This document shows, piece after piece, positions 1 to 7,056 of a stretch of 64,000 bases of DNA (the stretch's first letter is position 1; the number at the start of each line of letters is the position of its first letter). Source of the DNA: Fibrobacter sp. UWB11 (GTDB lineage Bacteria > Fibrobacterota > Fibrobacteria > Fibrobacterales > Fibrobacteraceae); contig NZ_FSRT01000001.1 in NCBI RefSeq assembly GCF_900143015.1, positions 744,001 through 808,000 of the forward strand. Direction: 5' to 3'. Under the pieces are notes generated by a model. The model was not told the origin of the DNA. It saw only the letters and a program-made list of their open reading frames with translations, and searched no databases. Made by a program: the position numbers and the translations under genes.

Positions 1-627
1 GGAAACGAGGCTGTCGAGGCCGTCCGTGAAGTTCGTTCCGTTGGCGGATGCCGCGATGACGAACGTCATGAAGGCAACGAAAATCCAGTTGGGAAGGTGA
101 ATCTGGAATACATCAATCGGGCAGAACGGAATGGTCAAATCGCCTTTGAGTTCGGGGATGAACTTGTAGCAGAAAACGGCAACGACAAAACTGAACAAAA
201 AGTAAAGGAAGAGTCTGAGCGAACTGGAAATGCCATCGGCCTTGTCCATGTATTCGGCTGCTTTGAGCTTTCCCTGGTTCACGAGGCGCTTGGCACGGAC
301 CTTGGCCATGTCGTCAGTAGCGCCCACGGCACTGAACAATGCTAAAATGACAAGCGTTGAAATGGTGTAGCCATTCATCTGGCATACAAGCAGCGATACG
401 ATTTCTACAACAATAACGAGAAGGAGACCGCCCATGATGGGAGGGGATTTTGTCTTGCCGTCTTTATCGAAGTCGCTAGTGGCATCGAGTCTTTGCAGAA
501 AGCGGATATACTTGGGCATAAAGAATAGCACCAAGATAATGGAGAGCATGGCGGCGGCACCCGCACGGAACAGACGACCATCGAAAAGGTCAATGTGTGT
601 TGTTTGATAGAGCCAATGACAAAGCAT
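1..627 (-). CDS. mraY: MraY-like phospho-N-acetylmuramoyl-pentapeptide transferase (N-terminal part)
   Basis: The first 209 residues, read from an ATG at 627, are visible; the 3' end lies outside the window. The family transfers phospho-MurNAc-pentapeptide from UDP to undecaprenyl phosphate in the inner membrane, making lipid I. Family signatures are in order: FRAGAAA near residue 20, PIMGGLL at 63-69, an Asp-Asp pair at 105-106, and NFTDGLDSL at 199-207, together with several hydrophobic membrane segments. The stretch after the Asp pair (residues 107-137) is unlike the usual VRKKN-type loop, so this could be a divergent paralogue. The gene starts alone, divergent from an unrelated zinc-ribbon gene, so no dcw-cluster gene precedes it. 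No ribosome-binding site is evident. Confidence 0.8.
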   Translation of the reverse strand, partial: MLCHWLYQTTHIDLFDGRLFRAGAAAMLSIILVLFFMPKYIRFLQRLDATSDFDKDGKTKSPPIMGGLLLVIVVEIVSLLVCQMNGYTISTLVILALFSAVGATDDMAKVRAKRLVNQGKLKAAEYMDKADGISSSLRLFLYFLFSFVVAVFCYKFIPELKGDLTIPFCPIDVFQIHLPNWIFVAFMTFVIAASANGTNFTDGLDSLVS

Positions 628-631
628 TTTT

Positions 632-666
632 TTAGAGCTTAGAACCTAGATTTTAGAACTTAGAAG
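632..666. repeat. Degenerate heptad array, five 7-bp units
   Basis: Five consecutive units in exact 7-bp register: TTAGAGC, TTAGAAC, CTAGATT, TTAGAAC, TTAGAAG. The array begins five bases upstream of the mraY-like start codon. It belongs to a TTAGAAC sub-type of the heptad arrays found elsewhere in the window. Confidence 0.75.
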
Positions 667-722
667 TGTCATCCTGAGTGTCCCTGGCCCTGTAGGGGGA
701 CTGGGGATAGTCGAAGGATCTA
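667..722. repeat. Dispersed repeat remnant (GTCATCCTGAG ... GTCGAAGGATC)
   Basis: The ends resemble the intergenic element seen again at 55697-55725 (GTCATCCTGGAG ... GGGATCC). The centre is a G/C-rich imperfect inverted repeat (TCCCTGGCCC / GGGGGACTGGGGA). No coding potential is seen. The identification rests on similarity by eye. Confidence 0.45.
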
Positions 723-817
723 AAAAATGAGAAAAACATGAATAGGGGCACAAAGCAAGATGGACTGCGTAAAAATAAAATATTGTAGTTATATTGGCTA
801 GGAATTGTAAAAAATTC

Positions 818-823
818 TACATT
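818..823 (+). promoter_or_regulatory. TACATT element 7 nt before the start codon
   Basis: TACATT is followed by 7 nt and then the ATG at 831. ATTG at 793-796 lies 21 nt upstream. No Shine-Dalgarno sequence precedes the ATG, so the predicted transcript would begin at or next to the start codon. Confidence 0.4.
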
Positions 824-830
824 TAGTTAT

Positions 831-1205
831 ATGAGTGAAATGGATATCGAATGTCCGCATTGCGGAACGAAATTTAAGGTCCAGATAGACGGGGACTTCT
901 CGAACATGATGGTGTTCCCGTGCGCTAGGTGCCAAACTCCCTTGATGTGCTATCATGGGGAGGTTTCTGAGCTTGACCGCGAAGAGTTTACGAAGTTGCG
1001 CCAAAGACTTTCGAAGGTCTTGGATGTCGTAATGCGTCAGGACGGTACTGTGGGCGAGGTGGCAAATACACTCAAGAAACTCGTGGAAGTTTCGAATAAT
1101 CGTGCTGCGGATCGTGAACATCCGGCGATTACGGATGATGAGCTTGACGCCCTGCAAAAAGACCTTGCGGACCTTGATGTGGATGCTTTCTTGAGTAAAC
1201 TGTAA
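831..1205 (+). CDS. Zinc-ribbon protein of unknown function
   Basis: A 124-residue soluble protein. The N-terminus carries two CxxC pairs (C8/C11 and C31/C34), the pattern of a small zinc ribbon like those starting MJ0042-type proteins. The rest is charged and probably helical, rich in Leu, Glu and Asp, without a membrane segment. It ends 3 nt before the lysE-like gene on the same strand, so the two are probably co-transcribed. An alternative ATG lies three codons in; the first was chosen because the promoter-like TACATT is 7 nt upstream. The function is not recognisable; zinc ribbons of this kind are often nucleic-acid or protein-binding modules. Confidence 0.75.
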   Translation: MSEMDIECPHCGTKFKVQIDGDFSNMMVFPCARCQTPLMCYHGEVSELDREEFTKLRQRLSKVLDVVMRQDGTVGEVANTLKKLVEVSNNRAADREHPAITDDELDALQKDLADLDVDAFLSKL

Positions 1206-1208
1206 AAC

Positions 1209-1877
1209 ATGCTTGAATTTTTCATCGCTGCGCTTGTTATCGGTATCGCTCCGGGACCAGATAATTTATTTGTACTAGCGCAAAGCGCTACTTATGGAGC
1301 GCGTCTCGGTATATGTATTATTCTTGGACTTTGCACGGGAATTGCAATACATACTTGCCTTTTAGTGGCTGGCGTATCGGCTCTTATTGCAGCGAGCCCA
1401 ACGGCGTTTTTTGTAATCCAGTGCCTTGGGGCTGCTTATTTGCTCTATCTCGCGTACAAGAGTTTTGGTGTGAGAGTCGGTGTTGTTCAGATGAGTGGAG
1501 ATTCCCGGTCGGAGCCGGGAATGACAAATGCAGATTCGAAGGATGCGGTAAAGTCTAGCAATGGCGGCGTTCCTTCTGCACGTAGCCTTTACTTGCGCGG
1601 TGTGATAATGAATCTCACGAACCCGAAGGTGATTCTTTTTGTACTTTCGCTGATTCCGCCGGCAGTACGCTTGGAACGCCCGATCCACCCGAGCTTGCAA
1701 ATGGCAATCTTTGGTGCGGAATTTATCGTAGCGACGATGATTGTGTTCGGAAGTATCGCTCTTTTGGCCGGTTCGGTCAAAAAGTATCTTTTGACATCGC
1801 CAAAGGCGAACCGCAATCTGAACTGGTTCAGCGGTTGCGTGTTTGTTTTCTTGGCTATCGCACTTTTTGCGCTATAA
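1209..1877 (+). CDS. LysE/RhtB family amino-acid exporter
   Basis: A 222-residue inner-membrane protein of the LysE translocator superfamily, which exports amino acids or similar small molecules. The diagnostic start is present (IGIAPGPDNLFVLAQSA, roughly residues 11-27), followed by a hydrophobic pair of helices, a polar loop, and NLTNPKVILF near residue 137, the second conserved family motif. The loop at residues 95-110 is encoded by a palindromic repeat (see the repeat at 1501-1522), making the protein slightly longer than the usual ~205 residues. The substrate cannot be told. It follows the zinc-ribbon gene by 3 nt and is closed by a terminator shared with nrnA on the other strand. Confidence 0.88.
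   Translation: MLEFFIAALVIGIAPGPDNLFVLAQSATYGARLGICIILGLCTGIAIHTCLLVAGVSALIAASPTAFFVIQCLGAAYLLYLAYKSFGVRVGVVQMSGDSRSEPGMTNADSKDAVKSSNGGVPSARSLYLRGVIMNLTNPKVILFVLSLIPPAVRLERPIHPSLQMAIFGAEFIVATMIVFGSIALLAGSVKKYLLTSPKANRNLNWFSGCVFVFLAIALFAL
1501..1522. repeat. Palindromic repeat embedded in the LysE coding sequence
   Basis: An 8-bp perfect inverted repeat, ATTCCCGG and CCGGGAAT, with a 6-nt loop, flanked by GGAG and GACA. It lies in frame inside the exporter gene and adds a hydrophilic segment (GDSRSEPGMTN) to the cytoplasmic loop. It has the form of the REP-like elements seen between genes at 59808-59829. Confidence 0.7.
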
Positions 1878-1879
1878 AA

Positions 1880-1909
1880 AAACGCGCGAAATGAAATTCG
1901 CGCGCTTTT
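1880..1909. terminator. Bidirectional terminator between lysE-like gene and nrnA
   Basis: Stem CGCGCGAA (1883-1890) with TTCGCGCG (1897-1904), A-tract on the left and T-tract on the right. It sits between two convergent genes. Confidence 0.8.
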
Positions 1910-1924
1910 CAAAGATTTTATTGC

Positions 1925-2896
1925 TTACTTTTCTGTAACGTTGTTTTGAAGCTGTTCCTGAATGAGCTTCAAGAGTTTTGTAATCGTCTCTTCGGGGCTT
2001 TCTTTGGAATTTCCGCCTGCGGCGCGAACGTGACCGCCTCCGCCAAAGGCTCCTGCAACTTTGTTGACATCGACAACATAATTGCTTCGTAGGCTAATCT
2101 TGTATTCGCCGTTGACGGGGTATATGAATATGGCTACTTCAGTACCGCTGACTTCGCGAAGTGTGTCGATCACGTTACTCAGTTCGACCGGCGTCACGGA
2201 ATAGCGGACCATGTCTTCGGGGGTAAGGTAACTGTAAACGACTTTCCCATCGAGAGCCAGCTTGCAGTTCATCATTACGTATCCGGTGACAACGGTTTGG
2301 ATGTACGTTCTTGTGTAGTACGTTTCGTTGATGATACGTGTGAAGTCGATTCCTTTTTCGAGCAAGTTGGCGATAGCTTCCATCGTTTTTTGCCCGGTAC
2401 TGCTGAACTTGAACGCTCCCGTATCGTGCACAATGCCCAAATAGAGACATTCGGCTGTATCTTTAGAAATTTTGTCCGGATTCAGCAAAAAGTACAGGAC
2501 TTCGCATGCTGAACTGGCCTTGGCATCGACGACGTTTACAGTACAGAGATTCAGCGGATTGCTGATGTGGTGGTCGATGTTGCAGGTCTTGCGGGCTGCC
2601 TTGATGCAAGGTTCGCCGTTGGCGCCGACACGTTCAAACGAAGGCGTGTCTATGAGAAAAACCAGGTCGTATGTTCCGAACTCATCGCTATAGTCTTCGT
2701 TTGTATTATTGGCGTTGGGGAGAAGCTTGTAATTTTCTGGGAAGCGTTCCAAGAAAATATGGACTTTGATGGATGGGTAATTGTCCTTGATGTAGTTGAA
2801 AAGGCCGAGCGTGGAACCCACGCAGTCTCCGTCGGGGCGGACATGTCCAAAAATGGCAACGCTTTTTGCTTCTATGAGTAATTCATCAATTTGCAT
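1925..2896 (-). CDS. nrnA: DHH/DHHA1 phosphoesterase, NrnA-like oligoribonuclease / pAp phosphatase
   Basis: A 323-residue cytoplasmic enzyme. Family members degrade short RNA oligomers (nanoRNA) and many also dephosphorylate 3'-phosphoadenosine 5'-phosphate. Visible metal-binding motifs are H18 with D22/D24 in HVRPDGDCVGS, the LIDT segment, NIDHHISN (the DHH motif itself) and GIVHDTGAF. The C-terminal DHHA1 domain ends with GGGGHVRAAGG, the substrate-binding glycine loop. The length fits the family (310-340). The ATG at 2896 is preceded by AGAAGGAAAC, a good ribosome-binding site. It is convergent with the lysE-like gene and divergent from the HAD phosphatase. Which activity dominates cannot be read from the sequence. 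Confidence 0.9.
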   Translation of the reverse strand: MQIDELLIEAKSVAIFGHVRPDGDCVGSTLGLFNYIKDNYPSIKVHIFLERFPENYKLLPNANNTNEDYSDEFGTYDLVFLIDTPSFERVGANGEPCIKAARKTCNIDHHISNPLNLCTVNVVDAKASSACEVLYFLLNPDKISKDTAECLYLGIVHDTGAFKFSSTGQKTMEAIANLLEKGIDFTRIINETYYTRTYIQTVVTGYVMMNCKLALDGKVVYSYLTPEDMVRYSVTPVELSNVIDTLREVSGTEVAIFIYPVNGEYKISLRSNYVVDVNKVAGAFGGGGHVRAAGGNSKESPEETITKLLKLIQEQLQNNVTEK

Positions 2897-2934
2897 AAGG
2901 TTTCCTTCTTTTAAGAAAAATGTAAATAAAAATT

Positions 2935-2965
2935 TTTGGTGAAATTGGTGGACTTTCTATATTTG
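2935..2965 (+). promoter_or_regulatory. Bacteroidetes-like promoter, TTTG-N19-TATATTTG
   Basis: TTTG at 2935-2938 and TATATTTG at 2958-2965 match the TTTG / TAnnTTTG promoter known from Bacteroides, with 19-nt spacing. From the end of TATATT there are only 7 nt to the ATG at 2971, which implies a leaderless transcript. Confidence 0.5.
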
Positions 2966-2970
2966 GCTCG

Positions 2971-3816
2971 ATGAAACTTCTTTTTACTGATTTGGACGGA
3001 ACGCTTCTTGATGATGCTAAGAACATCAGCGAAGCGGACATGGCTGCAATACACGCGATGATAGACGCGGGGCATAAGTTCGTGATGACGACTGGCCGCC
3101 CGCTTACAAGCGTGAAGCGAATTGCAAAAAAGTACGGCTTTTTGCAGCCGGGATATTTTTTGGTGAGCTTCAATGGCGGTTTGATTTACGATTGCGGAAC
3201 CGGCGAATCAATTTTGACACGGCGTATTTCTGTCGATCAGGTGAAGTTCATCATGGACGAGGCGCACAAGCGCGGAATGCATGCGCACACGTATGCGGGC
3301 GATTTGGTTGTGAGCGAATACGAAACGGAACAACTCAAAACGTATTGCCGCTTGATGCAAATGGATTATGTTGTTGTTGACGATATCCGTACATATTACA
3401 ATGGACTGGTCAATGCGAACGGCCCGATAAATGTTGTGATCAAGCCACCGATCAAGGTGAACGTCATTACGCCGTTTGAACATTCGAGTCTCGTGGATTT
3501 CCGTGCCGACATGCGGACTGTGACCGCAGGTAAGCTGTTTGATGTGTTCAGCAAGCCTGAAATGCTGGAATTCTCGCACATGCTTTCGAACAAAGGTGCT
3601 GCAGTGCGCTACATGGCGGATTTTTATCATGAGCCGATTGAAAATACGATAGCTGTGGGCGATGAAGAAAACGATTGTCCGATGATCGAAGCGGCTGGTG
3701 TTGGGGTGGCTATGGCGAATGCGTCACAGGCGGCAAAGGCTGTCGCCAATTACGTGACCGAGCACGACAACAATCATTCAGGAATTACCGAAGTTATCGA
3801 GAAATTTGTTTTGTAG
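2971..3816 (+). CDS. Cof/YidA-type HAD superfamily phosphatase
   Basis: A 281-residue cytoplasmic hydrolase. Motif I is FTDLDGTLL at the extreme N-terminus, with nucleophile D7 and acid/base D9. Motif II is the Thr-Thr-Gly-Arg stretch near residue 41, and motif IV is GDEENDCPMI near residue 230. The large inserted C2-type cap between motifs II and III is typical of the Cof subfamily, which acts on sugar phosphates and related small phosphoesters. The substrate is not predictable. No ribosome-binding site precedes the ATG; a TATATTTG element does. The stop codon lies inside the first unit of a heptad array. Confidence 0.88.
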   Translation: MKLLFTDLDGTLLDDAKNISEADMAAIHAMIDAGHKFVMTTGRPLTSVKRIAKKYGFLQPGYFLVSFNGGLIYDCGTGESILTRRISVDQVKFIMDEAHKRGMHAHTYAGDLVVSEYETEQLKTYCRLMQMDYVVVDDIRTYYNGLVNANGPINVVIKPPIKVNVITPFEHSSLVDFRADMRTVTAGKLFDVFSKPEMLEFSHMLSNKGAAVRYMADFYHEPIENTIAVGDEENDCPMIEAAGVGVAMANASQAAKAVANYVTEHDNNHSGITEVIEKFVL

Positions 3817-3846
3817 TCGTTAGTCAATGGTCGTTGGTCGCTAGTT
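3812..3846. repeat. Heptad array, forward type (TTAGTC), five units
   Basis: TGTAGTC, GTTAGTC, AATGGTC, GTTGGTC, GCTAGTT in strict 7-bp register. The first unit overlaps the TAG stop of the HAD gene. It forms the left arm of an inverted pair with 3877-3911. Confidence 0.8.
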
Positions 3847-3876
3847 GGAAAGGTCGCGACGAAGTCACCAGATTTA

Positions 3877-3911
3877 AACTAATAATTATTGACTAATAAC
3901 TAGTAACTAGC
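3877..3911. repeat. Heptad array, reverse type (GACTAAT), five units
   Basis: AACTAAT, AATTATT, GACTAAT, AACTAGT, AACTAGC in 7-bp register, the reverse complement pattern of the array at 3812-3846. The two arms flank about 30 bp and could fold as an imperfect hairpin between two convergent genes. Confidence 0.8.
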
Positions 3912-3921
3912 TATTTCGCTT

Positions 3922-5049
3922 TTACATTTCTTTCTTAAGTCTCGCGATAATCTCATCCACGTCTGTGAAGGCGCACATGGGAAGGCTCACGACTTTTTTG
4001 CTTGCTTCGACAGCGTTTGTATTGACTTTATCTTGAACAAGTTCTTTAAAGCAAGGCTGTTCGTGCAATGGAGCGGGGTAGTGGATGCAGTGCGGAATAC
4101 CTGCATTGTCGAGTTGCTTGATAAATGATTCGCTGTTGTCTGCCAGCACGGTGTATTGCGCGTAGGTGCTCGTGTTGCCACTTGCGATTTTTTGTGGTAC
4201 AATTTTTGCACCGTTGTCGTTAGCATCGTTGGCTCCTTTAGCTGCGTTGTTACGCTCTGCGAAAAACACGTCATATTTGCGGGCGTTTTCGCGGCGCGTG
4301 TTCAGCTCATCCTTGAAATGACGGAGTTTGACTCGCAGGACTGCTGCTTGGATAGCATCAAGTCGGCTGTTCAAACCGCAGATTTCGTGGACATAACGTG
4401 TATTGCTGCCGTGATTTGCAATGAGGCGGATTTTTTTTGCGAGTTCATCGTTTTGCGTGAAAAGTGCTCCGCCGTCACCGTAGCAGCCGAGCGGCTTTGC
4501 CGGGTAAAAACTCGTGATGGAAATGTCCCCGAATGTGCAGGCGTGAGCTCCATTTTGTGTGGCGCCGAACGCCTGTGCTGAGTCTTCGATAAGCCAAAGT
4601 CCGTGCCTGTGGGCTGTTTCCTTGATAATCTTATAATCTGGGCACTGGCCAAATAAGTTGACTGCGATAATCCCGCGCGTTTTTTCTCCGACTAATGCTT
4701 CAATTTCCTCGGGCGAAATCTGCAGTGTTTCGGAATCGATGTCTGCAAATTTCGGAATGCCGCCAAGCCTCATGACGCATTCGGCGGGTGCAATGAAGGT
4801 GAAATCTGGGACGATGACTTCGTCTCCCGGTTCAATTCCGAGAGCCATAAGAGCGATGGTCAATGCGTCGGTTCCGCTTCCGCAGGTGACAATGTGCTTT
4901 GTTCCAGTAAATGCTGCAAGTTCAGCTTCGAGCCCCTGAACGACCGGACCACCGATATAGCATCCGCTGTCCAGGACGTCTTGTTCTGCTTTTAAAAATT
5001 CAGATTTGTAGGCTTCGCGTTGCGCACGTACATTGATAAACGGAATCAT
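3922..5049 (-). CDS. DegT/DnrJ/EryC1/StrS family PLP-dependent sugar aminotransferase
   Basis: A 375-residue enzyme. This family transaminates keto-sugar nucleotides using pyridoxal phosphate. Visible landmarks are GSGTDAL (57-63, phosphate-binding), EDSAQAFGA with D156 stacking on the pyridine ring, and SFYPAKPLG with the Schiff-base K185, then the GDGG loop. The start at 5049 gives MIPFINVRAQ, the usual family N-terminus. The reading frame stays open to a TTG at 5091, but those extra residues are unlike the family and the ATG has TAAATT 7 nt upstream. It stands alone, without nucleotide-sugar dehydratases nearby, so its pathway (O-antigen, surface glycan or modified sugar) remains open. Confidence 0.9.
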   Translation of the reverse strand: MIPFINVRAQREAYKSEFLKAEQDVLDSGCYIGGPVVQGLEAELAAFTGTKHIVTCGSGTDALTIALMALGIEPGDEVIVPDFTFIAPAECVMRLGGIPKFADIDSETLQISPEEIEALVGEKTRGIIAVNLFGQCPDYKIIKETAHRHGLWLIEDSAQAFGATQNGAHACTFGDISITSFYPAKPLGCYGDGGALFTQNDELAKKIRLIANHGSNTRYVHEICGLNSRLDAIQAAVLRVKLRHFKDELNTRRENARKYDVFFAERNNAAKGANDANDNGAKIVPQKIASGNTSTYAQYTVLADNSESFIKQLDNAGIPHCIHYPAPLHEQPCFKELVQDKVNTNAVEASKKVVSLPMCAFTDVDEIIARLKKEM

Positions 5050-5056
5050 GGTGTGC

Positions 5057-5062
5057 AATTTA
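5057..5062 (-). promoter_or_regulatory. TAAATT element 7 nt before the DegT start
   Basis: On the minus strand TAAATT is followed by GCACACC and the ATG at 5049. There is no ribosome-binding site, so a leaderless mRNA is plausible. Confidence 0.35.
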
Positions 5063-5077
5063 GCATTTTCCCGCCCC

Positions 5078-5107
5078 TTGACAACTTCCAAACTTTTACT
5101 ATCTTTG
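5078..5107 (+). promoter_or_regulatory. rpsT promoter
   Basis: TTGACA at 5078-5083, 16 nt, then TATCTTTG at 5100-5107. This fits both the sigma-70 -35 box and the TAnnTTTG -7 element. It gives rpsT a leader of roughly 35 nt. Confidence 0.6.
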
Positions 5108-5149
5108 TGCTAACATTTTTTAAGTAGGTTTTCACCCGGAGATTTTAAG

Positions 5150-5410
5150 GTGCCTCAACACAAGTCTTGCAAAAAGCGTTTGCTCCAGGCCGAAAAGGCC
5201 AACGCAATGAACCGTTCCACTCGTAGCGCTATCCGTGCTAGCCTCAAGGTTATCCGCACTGCTGCTACTAAAGCTGCTGCCCTCGAAGAAATGCCGAAGC
5301 TCTTCAGCATGCTCGACAAGGCTGCCGTTTCTCACCGCGCTGGTTTCTGCGCCAACCGTGCTGCCAACTACAAGGCCAAGGTTGCTAAGGTCATCAACGG
5401 CCTCGCTTAA
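5150..5410 (+). CDS. rpsT: 30S ribosomal protein bS20
   Basis: An 86-residue, strongly basic protein with the S20 signature start PQHKSCKKRLLQAEKANAMNR and a run of Ala/Lys-rich helices. S20 binds 16S rRNA early in 30S assembly. The start is a GTG at 5150, with GGAG at 5138-5141 eight bases upstream; no ATG is available in the right place. It is monocistronic, with its own TTGACA promoter and a terminator at 5444. Codon use is clearly that of a highly expressed gene. Confidence 0.95.
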   Translation: MPQHKSCKKRLLQAEKANAMNRSTRSAIRASLKVIRTAATKAAALEEMPKLFSMLDKAAVSHRAGFCANRAANYKAKVAKVINGLA

Positions 5411-5443
5411 TTAGAGTCTTTTTACAGATTTTAAGCAAAATGA

Positions 5444-5478
5444 ACCGATGTACAAAAGTATGTCGGTCTGTTTTGTTA
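5444..5478 (+). terminator. rpsT terminator
   Basis: A 10-bp stem, ACCGATGTAC with GTATGTCGGT (two G-U pairs), AAAA loop, followed by CTGTTTTGTTATTT. The remaining gap up to 5643 is AT-rich and shows no gene. Confidence 0.6.
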
Positions 5479-5643
5479 TTTAAAAATTGTGACGAAAATG
5501 TCGCGAAACATGGCGAGGGTAAAATTTTTTCGATTTTTAGACGAAAAATTGTGATTTTGGTTAAAAAAAGCCAAAAAATGAAAATTTTATTTTGATTACG
5601 AAACTTTTTTACTAGATTAAGTACTGGGTTTCAAGGAATTATA

Positions 5644-6597
5644 ATGTCGTCTATTAATTTTGCTACAAGAGAAATTAGTTGTAAGGTCGTTTACTATGGT
5701 CCTGGTCTGAGTGGTAAAACCACGAATCTTCAGGTGATTCATCAGAAAATGCCTCAAGACAAGCGTACTGACATGGTCTCGCTTGCGACTGAAGGTGATC
5801 GTACCTTGTTCTTTGACTTTTTGCCTCTGAATTTGGGCGATATTAAAGGGTTTAAGACTCGCTTCCAACTTTATACCGTTCCTGGTCAGGTCTATTATAA
5901 TAGCACTCGTAAGCTTGTGCTTCGCGGTGTTGATGGAATCGTCTTTGTTGCTGATTCCCAGCGTTCTCGTCAGGCCGAAAACTTGGAAAGCCTCCAGAAC
6001 TTGCGCCAGAATTTGCAGGACTACGGCATGAACTTGGATGATATCCCGTTTGTTTTACAGTATAACAAGCGCGATATGGAAAACGTTTTTACTCTGGACG
6101 AGATGAACGAACAGCTCAATCCGGATAAAAAAATCCAGTTTTTCCCGGCAACCGCCCATAATGGTAAGGGCGTTGTAACAACGTTAAAGACAATCGCCAT
6201 GTTGGTGATTGAAAAGTTTAATGTGAAGCAGGGGTTTTTGCGTAAGGCCGCAGGCAATGCAAACAACGCCGCAGGTCAGACTGCGACCGAAGCTCCGGCC
6301 GAAAATGCCGATGCTGGTAAATCGCAGAATGAAGCTGCCCCTGCAGCTCCGCAACAGCCGACATCCCCGTTCCGCATGCCCTCGTTTGCCGCAAAGCCGC
6401 AGGCGAATGCAGCGAACTCCGGCGGTGCTGGTTCAGGATTATTCCAGAAGGGTGCGATGTCTTCGCCGTTTGCTCGTCCACGTGTAGCGACTGCAGTTCC
6501 TAGAATGCCAACGTTTGGTCGTCCTGTAGAAAAACAGGCTCAGTCGGATGATGATGATGAAATTGTCTTGCGTCCATACAAGCCGAAAGACAAGTAA
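5644..6597 (+). CDS. mglA: MglA-like small Ras-type GTPase with Pro/Ala-rich C-terminal tail
   Basis: 317 residues. The first ~195 are an MglA-type GTPase: P-loop GPGLSGKTT at 19-27, the LATEGDRTLFFDFLPL switch region, TVPGQVYY with PGQ at 80-82 in place of the DxxG glutamine motif, and NKRD at 141-144 for guanine specificity. MglA governs cell polarity and motility in Myxococcus, and orthologues occur in many other bacteria. Residues ~200-317 form a low-complexity Ala/Pro/Asn-rich extension ending in DDDDEIVLRPYKPKDK, absent from Myxococcus MglA. The ATG has AAGGAATTATA upstream. It is followed within 25 nt by a roadblock protein, its presumed GAP partner. Confidence 0.9.
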   Translation: MSSINFATREISCKVVYYGPGLSGKTTNLQVIHQKMPQDKRTDMVSLATEGDRTLFFDFLPLNLGDIKGFKTRFQLYTVPGQVYYNSTRKLVLRGVDGIVFVADSQRSRQAENLESLQNLRQNLQDYGMNLDDIPFVLQYNKRDMENVFTLDEMNEQLNPDKKIQFFPATAHNGKGVVTTLKTIAMLVIEKFNVKQGFLRKAAGNANNAAGQTATEAPAENADAGKSQNEAAPAAPQQPTSPFRMPSFAAKPQANAANSGGAGSGLFQKGAMSSPFARPRVATAVPRMPTFGRPVEKQAQSDDDDEIVLRPYKPKDK

Positions 6598-6621
6598 GTT
6601 TTATTGTTTGTGGTTTAAATT

Positions 6622-7047
6622 ATGAGCGATTATACAATTTATTCTGATGATGCTAACAAAGTGCGTCGCTTGATGACTGCCTATCAAGCAAGTGTCAAGT
6701 GCGAATATGTTGTTCTTTGCCATCGCGATGGAAATATCATTGCAGAGGTAGGGTCTTTAGGTTCTGATTTAGATGCAACGCCTCTTGCCGTTTTGAGTAT
6801 TGCTGCATTTGACTCTTCACGTCAGATTGGAGTTATGCTGGGTGGTGAAAAATTCCAGTCCGTTTCTTTTGCGGGCGAGAATCGTTCCGTTTATATTTCC
6901 CCAGTGGACCAATCGCTTTTGCTCGTCCAGGTATTCAAGGGCGGCAAGCTCCCGAATCGTATCGATGACTTTAACCGCTTGCTAGTGGAAAAGTTGGAGG
7001 ACGCCGTTCCTGCGTTTACGCAGAATACGAGCAGTCTTGTCCGCTAG
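6622..7047 (+). CDS. mglB: Roadblock/LC7 domain protein, MglB-like
   Basis: A 141-residue soluble protein with the roadblock alternation of helices and strands: CEYVVLCHRDGNIIAEVG, then the central helix with PLAVLSIAAFDSSRQIG, then GGEKFQSVSF, VYISPVDQSLLLVQVF. MglB-type roadblock dimers act as GTPase-activating proteins for MglA. Its place directly after the mglA-like gene supports the same role here, which is inference from context. The ATG at 6622 has no strong ribosome-binding site; translation is probably coupled to the upstream gene. Confidence 0.88.
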   Translation: MSDYTIYSDDANKVRRLMTAYQASVKCEYVVLCHRDGNIIAEVGSLGSDLDATPLAVLSIAAFDSSRQIGVMLGGEKFQSVSFAGENRSVYISPVDQSLLLVQVFKGGKLPNRIDDFNRLLVEKLEDAVPAFTQNTSSLVR

Positions 7048-7051
7048 GAGG
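7046..7051 (+). promoter_or_regulatory. Ribosome-binding site fixing a GTG start at 7057
   Basis: AGGAGG at 7046-7051 lies 5 nt before the GTG at 7057, whereas the GTG at 7051 would overlap the AGGAGG. The downstream GTG is therefore preferred. Confidence 0.6.
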
Positions 7052-7056
7052 TGCTT

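Noticed and set aside
3812-3911. CRISPR-like array
   Set aside because: The repeat unit is 7 bp and degenerate with no spacers of constant length and no cas genes nearby.
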